Below, in pieces: positions 55,078-63,371 of a stretch of 64,000 bases of DNA. The DNA is from Chloracidobacterium sp. (GTDB lineage Bacteria > Acidobacteriota > Blastocatellia > Pyrinomonadales > Pyrinomonadaceae): the NCBI GenBank assembly GCA_016711345.1, contig JADJTD010000001.1, positions 806,001 to 870,000 of the forward strand, given 5' to 3'. The notes under the pieces were generated by a model. It did not search any database and was not told the DNA's origin. It was given only the letters and a program-made list of their open reading frames with translations. Every line of letters starts with the position of its first letter. Positions within the stretch are counted from its first letter, which is position 1. Both the position numbers and the translations under genes were made by a program.

Positions 55078-56040
55078 TCAACCCCGCCTCCAATAGTGAA
55101 GGTCGTGAGCAATTGCACCGATTCGAAATCCTAAGGCTCGCGAGGCTTCAAAAGATGCGAAGTTTTGCAAGGTACATTTATAAAACCATTCTGCCGGCCC
55201 CTGCGGTAGCTTAGAAATTGCTTCAGCGAATAATCGTTCGCCTAAGTGCTTTCCCCTATCAGACGGATTAATCAACATAGTGAACCAATTTCCGGCAATT
55301 GGTGGCTTTGACGCATTTGTTCCAAAAAAGACCAGTCCCGCAAGATAGCCGTCCTTTCGAGCTGTTATTACATGTTCCCCCAAATGCCCCCCGAGACCGT
55401 TGCGTATCACCGCCTTGAATCGATTGCTGACTGCCTTCCTCCCAATATTAACATCTAGCGAAAACCGGTCATCGAAGAAGCAGTCTTCGGCCAAATTCAT
55501 CGCTTCAGCTATTTCGTTTGAGCTTAATGGGGCGACGTTTAAGTTGTTCCATTGGAGTTTGTATTCACTTAAAGAACCAATTTGCGGCGGCTTTCCCGCC
55601 CTACGATATAGCCACACATTGCTAACGATGAACTTTGCACCAGCCTGCTGAAACAATTCAAGGGCCCTCGCATTATGGCCCAGTACGGAAATTCCGAGCA
55701 ATGAAAAATTAGAAGATTCGAGAAGGCCCCGCAAAATCGTTGCCAATTTTGTTATTACCGACGCGGAGGCCAGGTCTATGTTTTTAACACACCAGTGGAG
55801 TCGAGCGACGGTATCTGATAGTACATCACTATTGAAGGAATCTGGCTCAATCCAAAAAACCGATTCAAATTGATTATCACTCTTAATCCGAAATCCTTTG
55901 CCGCCGACAACGGAAACGGGCCACGACTTCCAATGATAAATTTTTGCGGCTTCGGGTGCAAAGCCCGGTAGGTCACACGAACGGTAACTCTTGGTGGCTT
56001 GGTTTAATTCTTGAAATAGGAGATCGAGTTCAGTTTCCAT
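55078..56040 (-). CDS. GNAT-family N-acetyltransferase
   Basis: This is a 320-residue protein. The C-terminal half is a GNAT fold: FTMLINPSDRGKHLGERLFA holds the acetyl-CoA-binding R-x-x-G-x-G/A-like turn, then ASFEASRALGFRIGAI is the typical C-terminal motif. The N-terminal half looks like a second, degenerate acetyltransferase-type domain (LLGISVLGHNARALELFQQA). This two-domain layout is seen in nucleotide-amino-sugar acetyltransferases such as those of the Fuc4NAc pathway, so an amino sugar is a likely substrate. It overlaps the preceding gene by 11 bp. Confidence 0.75.
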   Translation of the reverse strand: METELDLLFQELNQATKSYRSCDLPGFAPEAAKIYHWKSWPVSVVGGKGFRIKSDNQFESVFWIEPDSFNSDVLSDTVARLHWCVKNIDLASASVITKLATILRGLLESSNFSLLGISVLGHNARALELFQQAGAKFIVSNVWLYRRAGKPPQIGSLSEYKLQWNNLNVAPLSSNEIAEAMNLAEDCFFDDRFSLDVNIGRKAVSNRFKAVIRNGLGGHLGEHVITARKDGYLAGLVFFGTNASKPPIAGNWFTMLINPSDRGKHLGERLFAEAISKLPQGPAEWFYKCTLQNFASFEASRALGFRIGAIAHDLHYWRRG

Positions 56041-56932
56041 GGGTTGATAAACCTTGAAAGAGCGCTGGAAAAAACGATTTCATTGAATACTGGCTAATAA
56101 TTTGCCGGGCATTTTCTGCTATCTTTATTCGTTCACTGGGCAAATCCCTATAGTGGAGTATTAGTTCTGCACACTCTTCGACGGAGTCGAACATAACGAT
56201 AGCTTTACCATTTTCAAAAAATTCGGGAATCAGCGGTCTATAATCGTGTAATATGAAGGCTCCGGCATATGGGAATTCCCATGCCCGTAGGGTAGTGCCG
56301 TTTGACTTAAAATCAGTGACATCGCTAAAGTTGCCAAATGCTATATTGCAACGCGTCACACGAATACGAGTTTTGACATCTTCAACGTCAAAACCCTTGG
56401 TCACTAGATAATGCGTTGAGTCAGGCAAAAGCTGTTTTAGCTGCCAAAAGAAACGAAACCGTTGTGGAATTAAAGTTCCGATAAATCCCCAGTCGAATTC
56501 CATGTCGACTTCAGATGGCGGATCACTTACGTCAAAAAGCGGGTTACCTAATCCGACAAGCAATTCTGCAGTAACTCCAATTGATAAATAGACCGGTAAC
56601 ATATTGTCGGTAGAGGTGAAGACGCGAGCCGCTTTTTTCAAGATTGGTATAATCAGCGTATTTATATTCTCGTCAAAAAAGGCAAGCGGGTCATCCATCA
56701 TTACGACGACCGGTTCTCCAAGATCGCAACGATGCAAGACATTTCTCGATAACTCCTTGCTCATCGGATAGTTGAAAATGAACTGTCCGACCGACGAGCC
56801 TTCAAAATCCGGGTGGGCTCCGTTTCGTCGTGCAATGCTGATAAGAGTATAGCCTGCAGGTTCAAGGCTCAACCGAAGGGGTTCGTAGTGAAAATGTCCC
56901 GGATAAATATTGGTAACAATTATTTGATTCAT
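56030..56932 (-). CDS. Glycosyltransferase, CgeB-like (GT-B type)
   Basis: This 300-residue protein shows a Rossmann-like N-terminus (IIVTNIYPGHFHYEPLRLSL), a middle FDWGFIGTLIPQR block, and a C-terminal donor-binding region TTLRAWEFPYAGAFILHDYR, then MFDSVEECAELILHYRD and a helical end. These are the features of spore-maturation CgeB-like glycosyltransferases of the GT-B fold, cytoplasmic. It overlaps the GT2 gene by 4 bp (ATGA) and the GNAT gene by 11 bp, so it is translationally coupled. Donor and acceptor unknown. Confidence 0.75.
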   Translation of the reverse strand: MNQIIVTNIYPGHFHYEPLRLSLEPAGYTLISIARRNGAHPDFEGSSVGQFIFNYPMSKELSRNVLHRCDLGEPVVVMMDDPLAFFDENINTLIIPILKKAARVFTSTDNMLPVYLSIGVTAELLVGLGNPLFDVSDPPSEVDMEFDWGFIGTLIPQRFRFFWQLKQLLPDSTHYLVTKGFDVEDVKTRIRVTRCNIAFGNFSDVTDFKSNGTTLRAWEFPYAGAFILHDYRPLIPEFFENGKAIVMFDSVEECAELILHYRDLPSERIKIAENARQIISQYSMKSFFPALFQGLSTHGN

Positions 56933-57735
56933 AATAGTTCACATCCTGGGTGGGGGAACGGTACCTTATTCCTAAGCTGTTGGCATTCTGCAAGAAAGGG
57001 ATTCATAACCGATGATGGGCGATCCAAATAGAAAACCTCGGGTATGTCGGTTAATTGCGACACCTTAATCAAGTCAACGTCTTGCGGATCATCGATCGAC
57101 AGTTTACCTGATCGCCCTAACGTCTCACCATCTAACGATGATCGTTCCAGCATTGTCATATGCCAAATCGGCGTGGTCACCATCCGCATTCCCGGATAAT
57201 CACCTCGGCTTATTACGCTGCCTGAATCGAAAAGGACCTCCTCGGACCCATACGATCCCTTCCAGTGAATTCCCTTTGTGCGTCGAAACGCCTTAGCTGA
57301 ATAACTGCCTTTCTTGCCCGCAATTTGAAAATTATCATCGTTAGTTGCACTGAAATAGCCCAAACGTGGAAACGGATAGCAAAGCGGACATACTATTATC
57401 TCCGCTTGGGTGTCCTGCCTAATATCGGCGATTTCGAGCCAAAGAGCAGGAGCCCAGACTTCATCTCCGTCAACAATTGCAAACCATTCAGTCTCGGTTT
57501 CACGAATCATCTCGTTTCTTAACTCGGTGATGGCATTGGAATCGACCAGGCCAACACTTCTAAAAGAGATCTTGCGGGATTTCACTTGCCCGATGATGTC
57601 GATTGTGCGGTCTGTCGAACCCGTGTCCCATAATATCAGCCGTGAGCAAAATGGTAATGCCGAACGCAATGCATACCAAATCCATCTCTCTTCGTTGCAT
57701 ATCAGGCAATGAACCGTCAGGTTTTCAGCAATCAT
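56929..57735 (-). CDS. Glycosyltransferase family 2
   Basis: This 268-residue protein has the GT2 core: LTVHCLICNEERWIWYALRS, the DTGSTDRTIDI donor turn and the metal-binding D-x-D-type DGDEVW. A His-rich C-terminal block follows (TTPIWHMTM). No membrane helix, so it is soluble and cytoplasmic. It transfers a sugar from an NDP donor to an acceptor not defined here. It is separated from the carbamoyltransferase gene by 9 bp and overlaps the next gene by 4 bp. Confidence 0.85.
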   Translation of the reverse strand: MIAENLTVHCLICNEERWIWYALRSALPFCSRLILWDTGSTDRTIDIIGQVKSRKISFRSVGLVDSNAITELRNEMIRETETEWFAIVDGDEVWAPALWLEIADIRQDTQAEIIVCPLCYPFPRLGYFSATNDDNFQIAGKKGSYSAKAFRRTKGIHWKGSYGSEEVLFDSGSVISRGDYPGMRMVTTPIWHMTMLERSSLDGETLGRSGKLSIDDPQDVDLIKVSQLTDIPEVFYLDRPSSVMNPFLAECQQLRNKVPFPHPGCELL

Positions 57736-57744
57736 AAAAAATAT

Positions 57745-60114
57745 TTACGGGCGATGTATATCTGAATCGCGGCTAACCCATATCATGTAATCTTGACGTG
57801 GCCGATAACCCCTTAGGGCGACTATATTTTCTTTGTAAAGATCCCATGAAATCAAGAGAAAATCTTTGTTTCGATCCACCATTATTGGCGAATCTGAAAT
57901 TTCAAAGATATTTTCGACCAAATCGGGGAGTTGTGACGAAAAGAGCTCCCGTTCCCCCTTTTTTAACCAAACGACACATCGTCTCCCCGCAATCGATTTA
58001 GAAAGCATCCGTAAATTGCTTTCTAAATGGCTTTGAAGCTCCAGGAATGTAAGCAGGGTTGGATAAAGATTGTCCGAAACTAGCGCCCATTTTGCAAGAT
58101 TTTGAAAACAGGGGATTGAATCTGAAAAATATCGCATGTCCCAAACTGGAGCAAATGTAAAAACAATGGTTCTCTCTTCAGAATCATAAACGCTTTCAAG
58201 GTCAGCTGCTTCACAAACGCGGACGGCTAGTCCGGCCCATTCCAGCGAGTTGGCAAGCATTTGGGCTTGCTTGTTGATAATTCCGCAGGTTGAATTTTTC
58301 AAGATGACACCCTGGTGCCCAGCTAGTAGTTGCCGATAAATCTCCAGAAAGGAATTTGCGGTGAGTGCTTCCTTTAGGTCTTCAGACAGCGGCGCAGTTT
58401 GTTGAATCACCCAGTCTCCCAGGAAAAGAATGTCCAAGTGGCTGGTTACAAAGAAGCGCAGGGCCTCAAGTGGCGACTGTATTAAAGGCTCGCCTTGACC
58501 ATTAAACGAAGTGTTGAGGATGCAAGGGACCTCGCCACTATCGTTAAGGAGTTGGAGAATACTGGAAAGTCCTCCGGGATCGTGGGGTTTTACTGTCTGG
58601 ATACGTGCCGTACCATCAACGTGTACCGCCGCCGGGATTTGATCGAAAGCACCGGGCTTCACCGAAAATGAGAGATTCATGTGAGGCGACGGTGAACCTG
58701 AATTAACAAATCGGTGTAGGTCGATCTCTCTGAAGACCGGGGCGAGCGGGCGCCATTGTTCTCTCTTTTTGATCTGGTTTAGACGAAAGTGGTTCAGCTC
58801 AAACCGCGGGTGGGCCAAAAGACTTCTCCCGCCCAGCGCCCGCGGGCCAACTTCGGCCCTTCCTCGCGCCCATCCAATGACCGCTCCCTGCCTTAGTGCT
58901 TCGGCGGCTATTTCGGCCGGATTTTCACAAAAGACAGCCGGTATTTTTGTGTCCGACAAAGCCATCTCAGTCTCGGAGTTTGTAATCGATCTTCCTAGGA
59001 ATGCCATATCCTTGGTTTGTCGACTATTTCTATTACCTCTACGTAAACCGGAAAGCAGAGCTGCACCCCATGCAGAACCTGCATCGTGCGATGCCGGTTG
59101 AATCCAGTATTCCTTAAATATGTCGGAGCAGATAAGCCGGCCTAACGCCACACAATTTTGCATTACTCCACCGGCTAGACATAGATTCTGGGAGTCCGTC
59201 AACAGTTGACATCTTTTAGTCATGTGCAGAAGTAGTTTCTCTGTCACAAGTTGGACAGATGCCGCAAAATCAGCGTGTTCTTGAGTAAGTGGGTCGAGCG
59301 AACTCAGGCGCGGATGAATTGGGACATGCCGAAGAAATTCCTCGCAGGCCCAATCGCTGGACATATTACTCCAGAATATGAGCGGTGCCTGAAATCTAAA
59401 TCCTCCCTCGGCTTCGATCGAGATGACCTTATCCAAAATAGTGCTTGCAAACCTAGGATTGCCGTAAGAAGCAAGTCCCATTAATTTACCCTCGTCAAGA
59501 CCCAACAAATGGGCTGCGATCCAGTAAAACACGCCGATTGAGTGAGGAAGCTCAATCTGTTCAACAAGTGTCAATTCTTCTTTGTTAGCCATCCATATCG
59601 TAGCAGTCTCTAGTCGTCCAGCTCCGTCAACGACAAGGACTGCACTCTCCATAAATGGAGAGGGGTAGTACGCGCTGGCGGCGTGCGATAGATGGTGGTT
59701 ATGACTTTCAATCGTTGCCCCCGGAAAGAGTTTACGCAACTGGCTGTCAGATTGGGTAAAATCTCTCGTGCGCCCCAAGCCTAGAATCGTTGAGAATATC
59801 GGTTCGGGGTCTGGGAAATTCCGCCTCGTTCTTTCCTTTACCTCATCCCCGAAATCTCTCAATACGTTTTCTTCGCACTTAACTTTCAACTGCTCAATCA
59901 CCGTTTCATCAATCTCGAAACTGTATGACAGGCAGGTCACCTGCTCAGGTTTTAGCTCCCCATCTTCGATCAACGTCGTGAGACCATGAAAGGAAAAAAA
60001 GTCAGTATGTTTGAACCGATTGAAGCGTTCCTCCTCTAGCAACCATGCCGCACCGCCGTTGGTATCAAGCAGACAATAGGAGACGTCATGGCTGGTGTTG
60101 ATGCCGAGAATCAT
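57745..60114 (-). CDS. O-carbamoyltransferase (NodU/TobZ family) with a C-terminal extension
   Basis: I place the start at the ATG at 60114 (MILGINTSHD), which overlaps the upstream TGA as ATGA. The longer frame adds 16 unconserved codons. The product is 789 residues; the family is normally near 550-600. The Kae1-like domain shows HNHHLSHAASAYYPSPF (metal ligands), VVDGAG, LCLAGGVMQN and ASHDAGSAWGAA. The C-terminal TobZ/HypF-like part has WARGRAEVGPRALGGRSLLA and KKREQWRPLAPVF. It uses carbamoyl phosphate and ATP to carbamoylate a hydroxyl. The last 200 residues or so (from about GHQGVILKNSTCGIINKQA) are extra and have no clear family. A fused accessory or carrier domain is possible. Confidence 0.85.
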   Translation of the reverse strand: MILGINTSHDVSYCLLDTNGGAAWLLEEERFNRFKHTDFFSFHGLTTLIEDGELKPEQVTCLSYSFEIDETVIEQLKVKCEENVLRDFGDEVKERTRRNFPDPEPIFSTILGLGRTRDFTQSDSQLRKLFPGATIESHNHHLSHAASAYYPSPFMESAVLVVDGAGRLETATIWMANKEELTLVEQIELPHSIGVFYWIAAHLLGLDEGKLMGLASYGNPRFASTILDKVISIEAEGGFRFQAPLIFWSNMSSDWACEEFLRHVPIHPRLSSLDPLTQEHADFAASVQLVTEKLLLHMTKRCQLLTDSQNLCLAGGVMQNCVALGRLICSDIFKEYWIQPASHDAGSAWGAALLSGLRRGNRNSRQTKDMAFLGRSITNSETEMALSDTKIPAVFCENPAEIAAEALRQGAVIGWARGRAEVGPRALGGRSLLAHPRFELNHFRLNQIKKREQWRPLAPVFREIDLHRFVNSGSPSPHMNLSFSVKPGAFDQIPAAVHVDGTARIQTVKPHDPGGLSSILQLLNDSGEVPCILNTSFNGQGEPLIQSPLEALRFFVTSHLDILFLGDWVIQQTAPLSEDLKEALTANSFLEIYRQLLAGHQGVILKNSTCGIINKQAQMLANSLEWAGLAVRVCEAADLESVYDSEERTIVFTFAPVWDMRYFSDSIPCFQNLAKWALVSDNLYPTLLTFLELQSHLESNLRMLSKSIAGRRCVVWLKKGERELFSSQLPDLVENIFEISDSPIMVDRNKDFLLISWDLYKENIVALRGYRPRQDYMIWVSRDSDIHRP

Positions 60115-61031
60115 TTCTCCTTTCTCCCTGAAATATCCGCTGGGAGTGGAATTTTGCTCCACTTAAAGAATGAGTCAATTTTGGGATAGGAACAATTCGG
60201 AAGCCAGGGTTTTTCAGGTCCGGCATAATGTAGAATTCTAGGCTGATTAGGCTCGATTTTCCAATCCCAAAATTCAGCGATCGCGTTGAGCTCCCTCGGG
60301 AGCCATGTGAACGGATACGGCGATCGGTTAAAGGCCATTATCAGCGCACTTTGATCCCCTAACAAAAACCAATCGCCATATTTATTGTGCAATTCCAATA
60401 ATTCATCGAATAGGCGAGTTCCCCAGAATTTGACGTCAACAGCCAGCACCCCGGAATTGAAAGCAGGAAGTTCGGGATCAAGTTTGCACTCACGAAGTAT
60501 TTGTTGATCTTTGAAGTTTTCCTTTATAGTCCAATCTAAGTTAGGAGCCGCCGCAAATGGTACGTGCATCGACAATAGATCGTCAATTGGCCGCAGCAGA
60601 ATAGTATCCGCATCAAGATAGATAGCCCGACTAATGTCTAAATGAAAAACTCCCAATCGCCCCCAAACTGGATCATCCGGCAAGTCCATTCTTCGTGAAA
60701 CAACCGTAACAAATCCAGAAAGGAATAACTCCTGTTCAGAGGTTAGGTCCCATGAAATTACAATAATCGGAACGAGAGGGTGAAAATGTATTAGCGATCG
60801 TAGCGATGCCATTAGTCCTGGGAAAAAATCTTGATTTACACAATAAACCACCGACTCCCTCCCCCACGGCGATACTGACTGAAGCCTTGCAGGCGGCGTA
60901 CTAATGTCAGCATCCCAACTTCCATCAGATGAAATTTCTGCGTGCGGAAATCTACGATCTACTTCCCGCACGATTTGAGTATTGCTCAAAAGATAACCAG
61001 AGCCTCTACGAACCGTCATATTCCTGCCCAT
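60111..61031 (-). CDS. Glycosyltransferase family 8-like
   Basis: This 306-residue protein has the GT8 signatures: VVYCVNQDFFPGLMASLRSL at the N-terminus, the D-x-D motif in AIYLDADTILLRPIDDLL, FNSGVLAVDVKFW, LLGDQSALIMAFN, and the C-terminal ILHYAGPEKPW. GT8 enzymes are retaining transferases using UDP-sugars with a divalent metal. The start may be the ATG at 61031 or the one at 61019 (M5); the first overlaps the upstream stop by 16 bp. It is translated just before the carbamoyltransferase (ATGA overlap), so the two probably act on the same product. Confidence 0.8.
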   Translation of the reverse strand: MGRNMTVRRGSGYLLSNTQIVREVDRRFPHAEISSDGSWDADISTPPARLQSVSPWGRESVVYCVNQDFFPGLMASLRSLIHFHPLVPIIVISWDLTSEQELFLSGFVTVVSRRMDLPDDPVWGRLGVFHLDISRAIYLDADTILLRPIDDLLSMHVPFAAAPNLDWTIKENFKDQQILRECKLDPELPAFNSGVLAVDVKFWGTRLFDELLELHNKYGDWFLLGDQSALIMAFNRSPYPFTWLPRELNAIAEFWDWKIEPNQPRILHYAGPEKPWLPNCSYPKIDSFFKWSKIPLPADISGRKEK

Positions 61032-62425
61032 TTGCTTACGTTCTGTGGAACCTCCGTGGTTACATCAATTCCGTTTCCTTTTGTCCATTTTTGGAAATGA
61101 TCCCGCGCCAACTCCGCTGCCAGACCAGAACGAAATGCTCCAGTTTCCAACGCAACGGTATGAAGTCGCACCGTCTCTTTATCTAGAACCATTAATAAAT
61201 CATTACCAAATCTGGTGAAGTTTGTGGATCCGCGTAATTCATCAACAGCTATGAGCAAACGAAGCACCTGCAGACCGAAGGCTTCGAGCAGATCTTCGGT
61301 GGTGATATCAATATCCTTTTCTTTGGCAGTCAATAATCGCTCGTAGAACGCAGCTACCGCGATAAAAACGTAAAGGGCATGAAACAACCCGATGGCTGGT
61401 CGAGGATCCGGTCGCCATGGAGAATAATAAATTAAGGAATTCGATGTCTCATCTTCAAATATGCCGTCGATTAACATCAACTTATTCAATAGGTCGTGCC
61501 GGTGTTCGTGAATAAGACCGTCGGTAAACCAAGGCTCGTATGTGAGAGTTGTACAAATTGCACCGGCTGCTGTTCGGTTCGAGCCCGTTGAGTGATGCTT
61601 AGTCACCGCTGTGGACGTAGGGGTCAGTACTCGCAAGTTAGTTGATAACTCATTGTACATTTCTGGCCAGCGGCGCTCGAGTAGACTTTCACTACGGCGC
61701 AATCCTCTACTCCACAATTTCAAATCAACATCGGAGTAGCAAGTATGATCAGCTCTAAAAAGGTCGCATAACAAAGGCTCGCCATATTCGAAAGTGAGCC
61801 TTTTTTCAAAAAAACGGGGAAACCCAATAATGCGATGCTGCTGCGTCAGATCGGTTTCGGGCGTGTCGCAGCGGATGGGGGTCTCGAATTCGAGGCTTTC
61901 GCAGGTAAGTCGAAGCAAACCAACCTCTGATGAATTTTTCACTTCAAGGCGGACACGAGTTGGTCGGTCTAGGTTTATCATTAACGCGAACCCAGGAAAT
62001 GAAAACTTGGCAGGCAACATAATGTCACTAATTACACAATCAACCCGTGCCGCAGCAAAACATGCGATTGCTAACGGTGCAAACCCATCTAGATGTTGCG
62101 GTAGGGCTTCCAAATCGGCGGCATGTAGTAATTCGGCGGCGCGGTATAACCAACACGTCGAAACCGGGTGTGAAAGAACCGTTATAATCGATTCGGTTTG
62201 GAGTTCGCACACCGATTGCAATGCTCGGAACGAATCTAGAGTACAGAGTTGTGGCGCGACTGTCTGAAACAATTGCTCTACACGGGCCAGGTTCAGTAAT
62301 TCAAGCTGTGATTTAAGCTTCAATAAATCACGAAGTGAACGATCATTTCCTGGTTGTCTGACCCATCGTTCGGGTTGTTGGGCTAGATTTACTTGTATTT
62401 CTTCGAACGAATACGGTGAATGCAT
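61016..62425 (-). CDS. HExxH protein resembling 2-oxoglutarate-dependent peptide beta-hydroxylases
   Basis: I prefer the ATG at 62425 (MHSPYSFEEIQVNL), 14 bp after the previous stop, over a 22-codon longer start inside it. The 469-residue protein has LIHEHRHDLLNKLML (HExxH at about 306-310), then, about 25 residues later, YYSPWRPDPRPAIGLFHALY. This pair matches the family called 'HEXXH motif-containing putative peptide modification protein', members of which were shown to be 2-oxoglutarate/iron beta-hydroxylases in RiPP pathways. I am recalling the family, not searching. The N-terminal 300 residues are helical and family-like in length. Neighbours are glycosyltransferases and a carbamoyltransferase. 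If the call is right, the substrate is probably a peptide whose gene is outside the window. Confidence 0.7.
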   Translation of the reverse strand: MHSPYSFEEIQVNLAQQPERWVRQPGNDRSLRDLLKLKSQLELLNLARVEQLFQTVAPQLCTLDSFRALQSVCELQTESIITVLSHPVSTCWLYRAAELLHAADLEALPQHLDGFAPLAIACFAAARVDCVISDIMLPAKFSFPGFALMINLDRPTRVRLEVKNSSEVGLLRLTCESLEFETPIRCDTPETDLTQQHRIIGFPRFFEKRLTFEYGEPLLCDLFRADHTCYSDVDLKLWSRGLRRSESLLERRWPEMYNELSTNLRVLTPTSTAVTKHHSTGSNRTAAGAICTTLTYEPWFTDGLIHEHRHDLLNKLMLIDGIFEDETSNSLIYYSPWRPDPRPAIGLFHALYVFIAVAAFYERLLTAKEKDIDITTEDLLEAFGLQVLRLLIAVDELRGSTNFTRFGNDLLMVLDKETVRLHTVALETGAFRSGLAAELARDHFQKWTKGNGIDVTTEVPQNVSKWAGI

Positions 62426-62439
62426 ACACAATGAGCTTC

Positions 62440-63366
62440 CTACAAAAACATGAGCAGCAACGCTCGCTGGCCAAAATCCCGGTCCGGACAAAGATTGAAG
62501 TGTCCGGACCGGCCAAAAATTACCCCACCAGGGACAGACTTGACGCAGTTCGACCCCCTTAGATACTGTTGCAAGCTAACTCCGTCCGGTCCTTGAATTG
62601 TAATAGCTCCAGACTTAAATTCATAATGGCTGTATACTTCTTGAGACTTCGTACCTCCATGAAGAAAAATTAAGTTTTCACCCACAACAACAACGGGAAC
62701 CGTGAGGTATCGGATCGTCTCATCGATCAAGGGAAGCAGCCTAAATCGCTTTGCAACTTCATACCCTTGATGGGCACTTTCAATTGTGAGTCGACAAGTA
62801 ATATGACACGGCAAGAAATCGCCTGCCAGATTACATGTTCCTATATATGAGGCCAAATGATTTCCGTAACGATTGAACGGCTTGTCTCCAATGACACCCT
62901 GAAGCCAAGCGGAAAGCCAATCTCTACCATTCTGTAAGCGATTGTAGCTCTCGACGCAGCAAGGAGGTATTTCCAACAAATAGCCTATATCGTTCGAAGT
63001 GAACCGTCCCGAATCTGCTTCCGCATATTCCTGAACCAACTTCTCAGACCCAAGAAAAACCGAAAATGACCTTCCCTCAGGATCGTCCCAGTCAACCGAC
63101 GTGGTGAATCTGTCGCCGGTTGCCGTAACTTCGATTTCCTTCAAGCGGGAAACCGAGTGAGCTAGTGAGAGGCCGACGCCAGATGCATACTCCTCGACAT
63201 CCTGATATTCGTCATCTGTTACAACCAAACGCACGACCTTCTTCTGACCAAGCTTAAGCCTGAGCAACTCTATCAAATGAGTTAGAGACGCCTGCGTGAT
63301 TTTTTCAACAAGGTGTATTGATGCACCTACATAGTTGTCGGATGATTGGATAGAACTCTTCACCAT
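62440..63366 (-). CDS. Cys-Cys-motif protein, DUF483-like (complete paralogue)
   Basis: I choose the ATG at 63366 rather than a TTG at 63381 inside the previous gene; neither has a clear site. The 308-residue protein has GYLLEIPPCCVESYNRLQNG and, further on, LPCHITCRLTIESAHQGYEV. The pairing of P-x-C-C with a later P-C-x-x-x-C, each followed by helix, resembles DUF483-type proteins and suggests a metal site of four cysteines. The N-terminal half (VVRLVVTDDEYQDVEEYA, then FSVFLGSEKLVQEYAEA) looks alpha/beta. The downstream gene starts 14 bp later. The partial gene at 63372-64000 is a paralogue. Confidence 0.6.
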   Translation of the reverse strand: MVKSSIQSSDNYVGASIHLVEKITQASLTHLIELLRLKLGQKKVVRLVVTDDEYQDVEEYASGVGLSLAHSVSRLKEIEVTATGDRFTTSVDWDDPEGRSFSVFLGSEKLVQEYAEADSGRFTSNDIGYLLEIPPCCVESYNRLQNGRDWLSAWLQGVIGDKPFNRYGNHLASYIGTCNLAGDFLPCHITCRLTIESAHQGYEVAKRFRLLPLIDETIRYLTVPVVVVGENLIFLHGGTKSQEVYSHYEFKSGAITIQGPDGVSLQQYLRGSNCVKSVPGGVIFGRSGHFNLCPDRDFGQRALLLMFL

Positions 63367-63371
63367 TTTCG

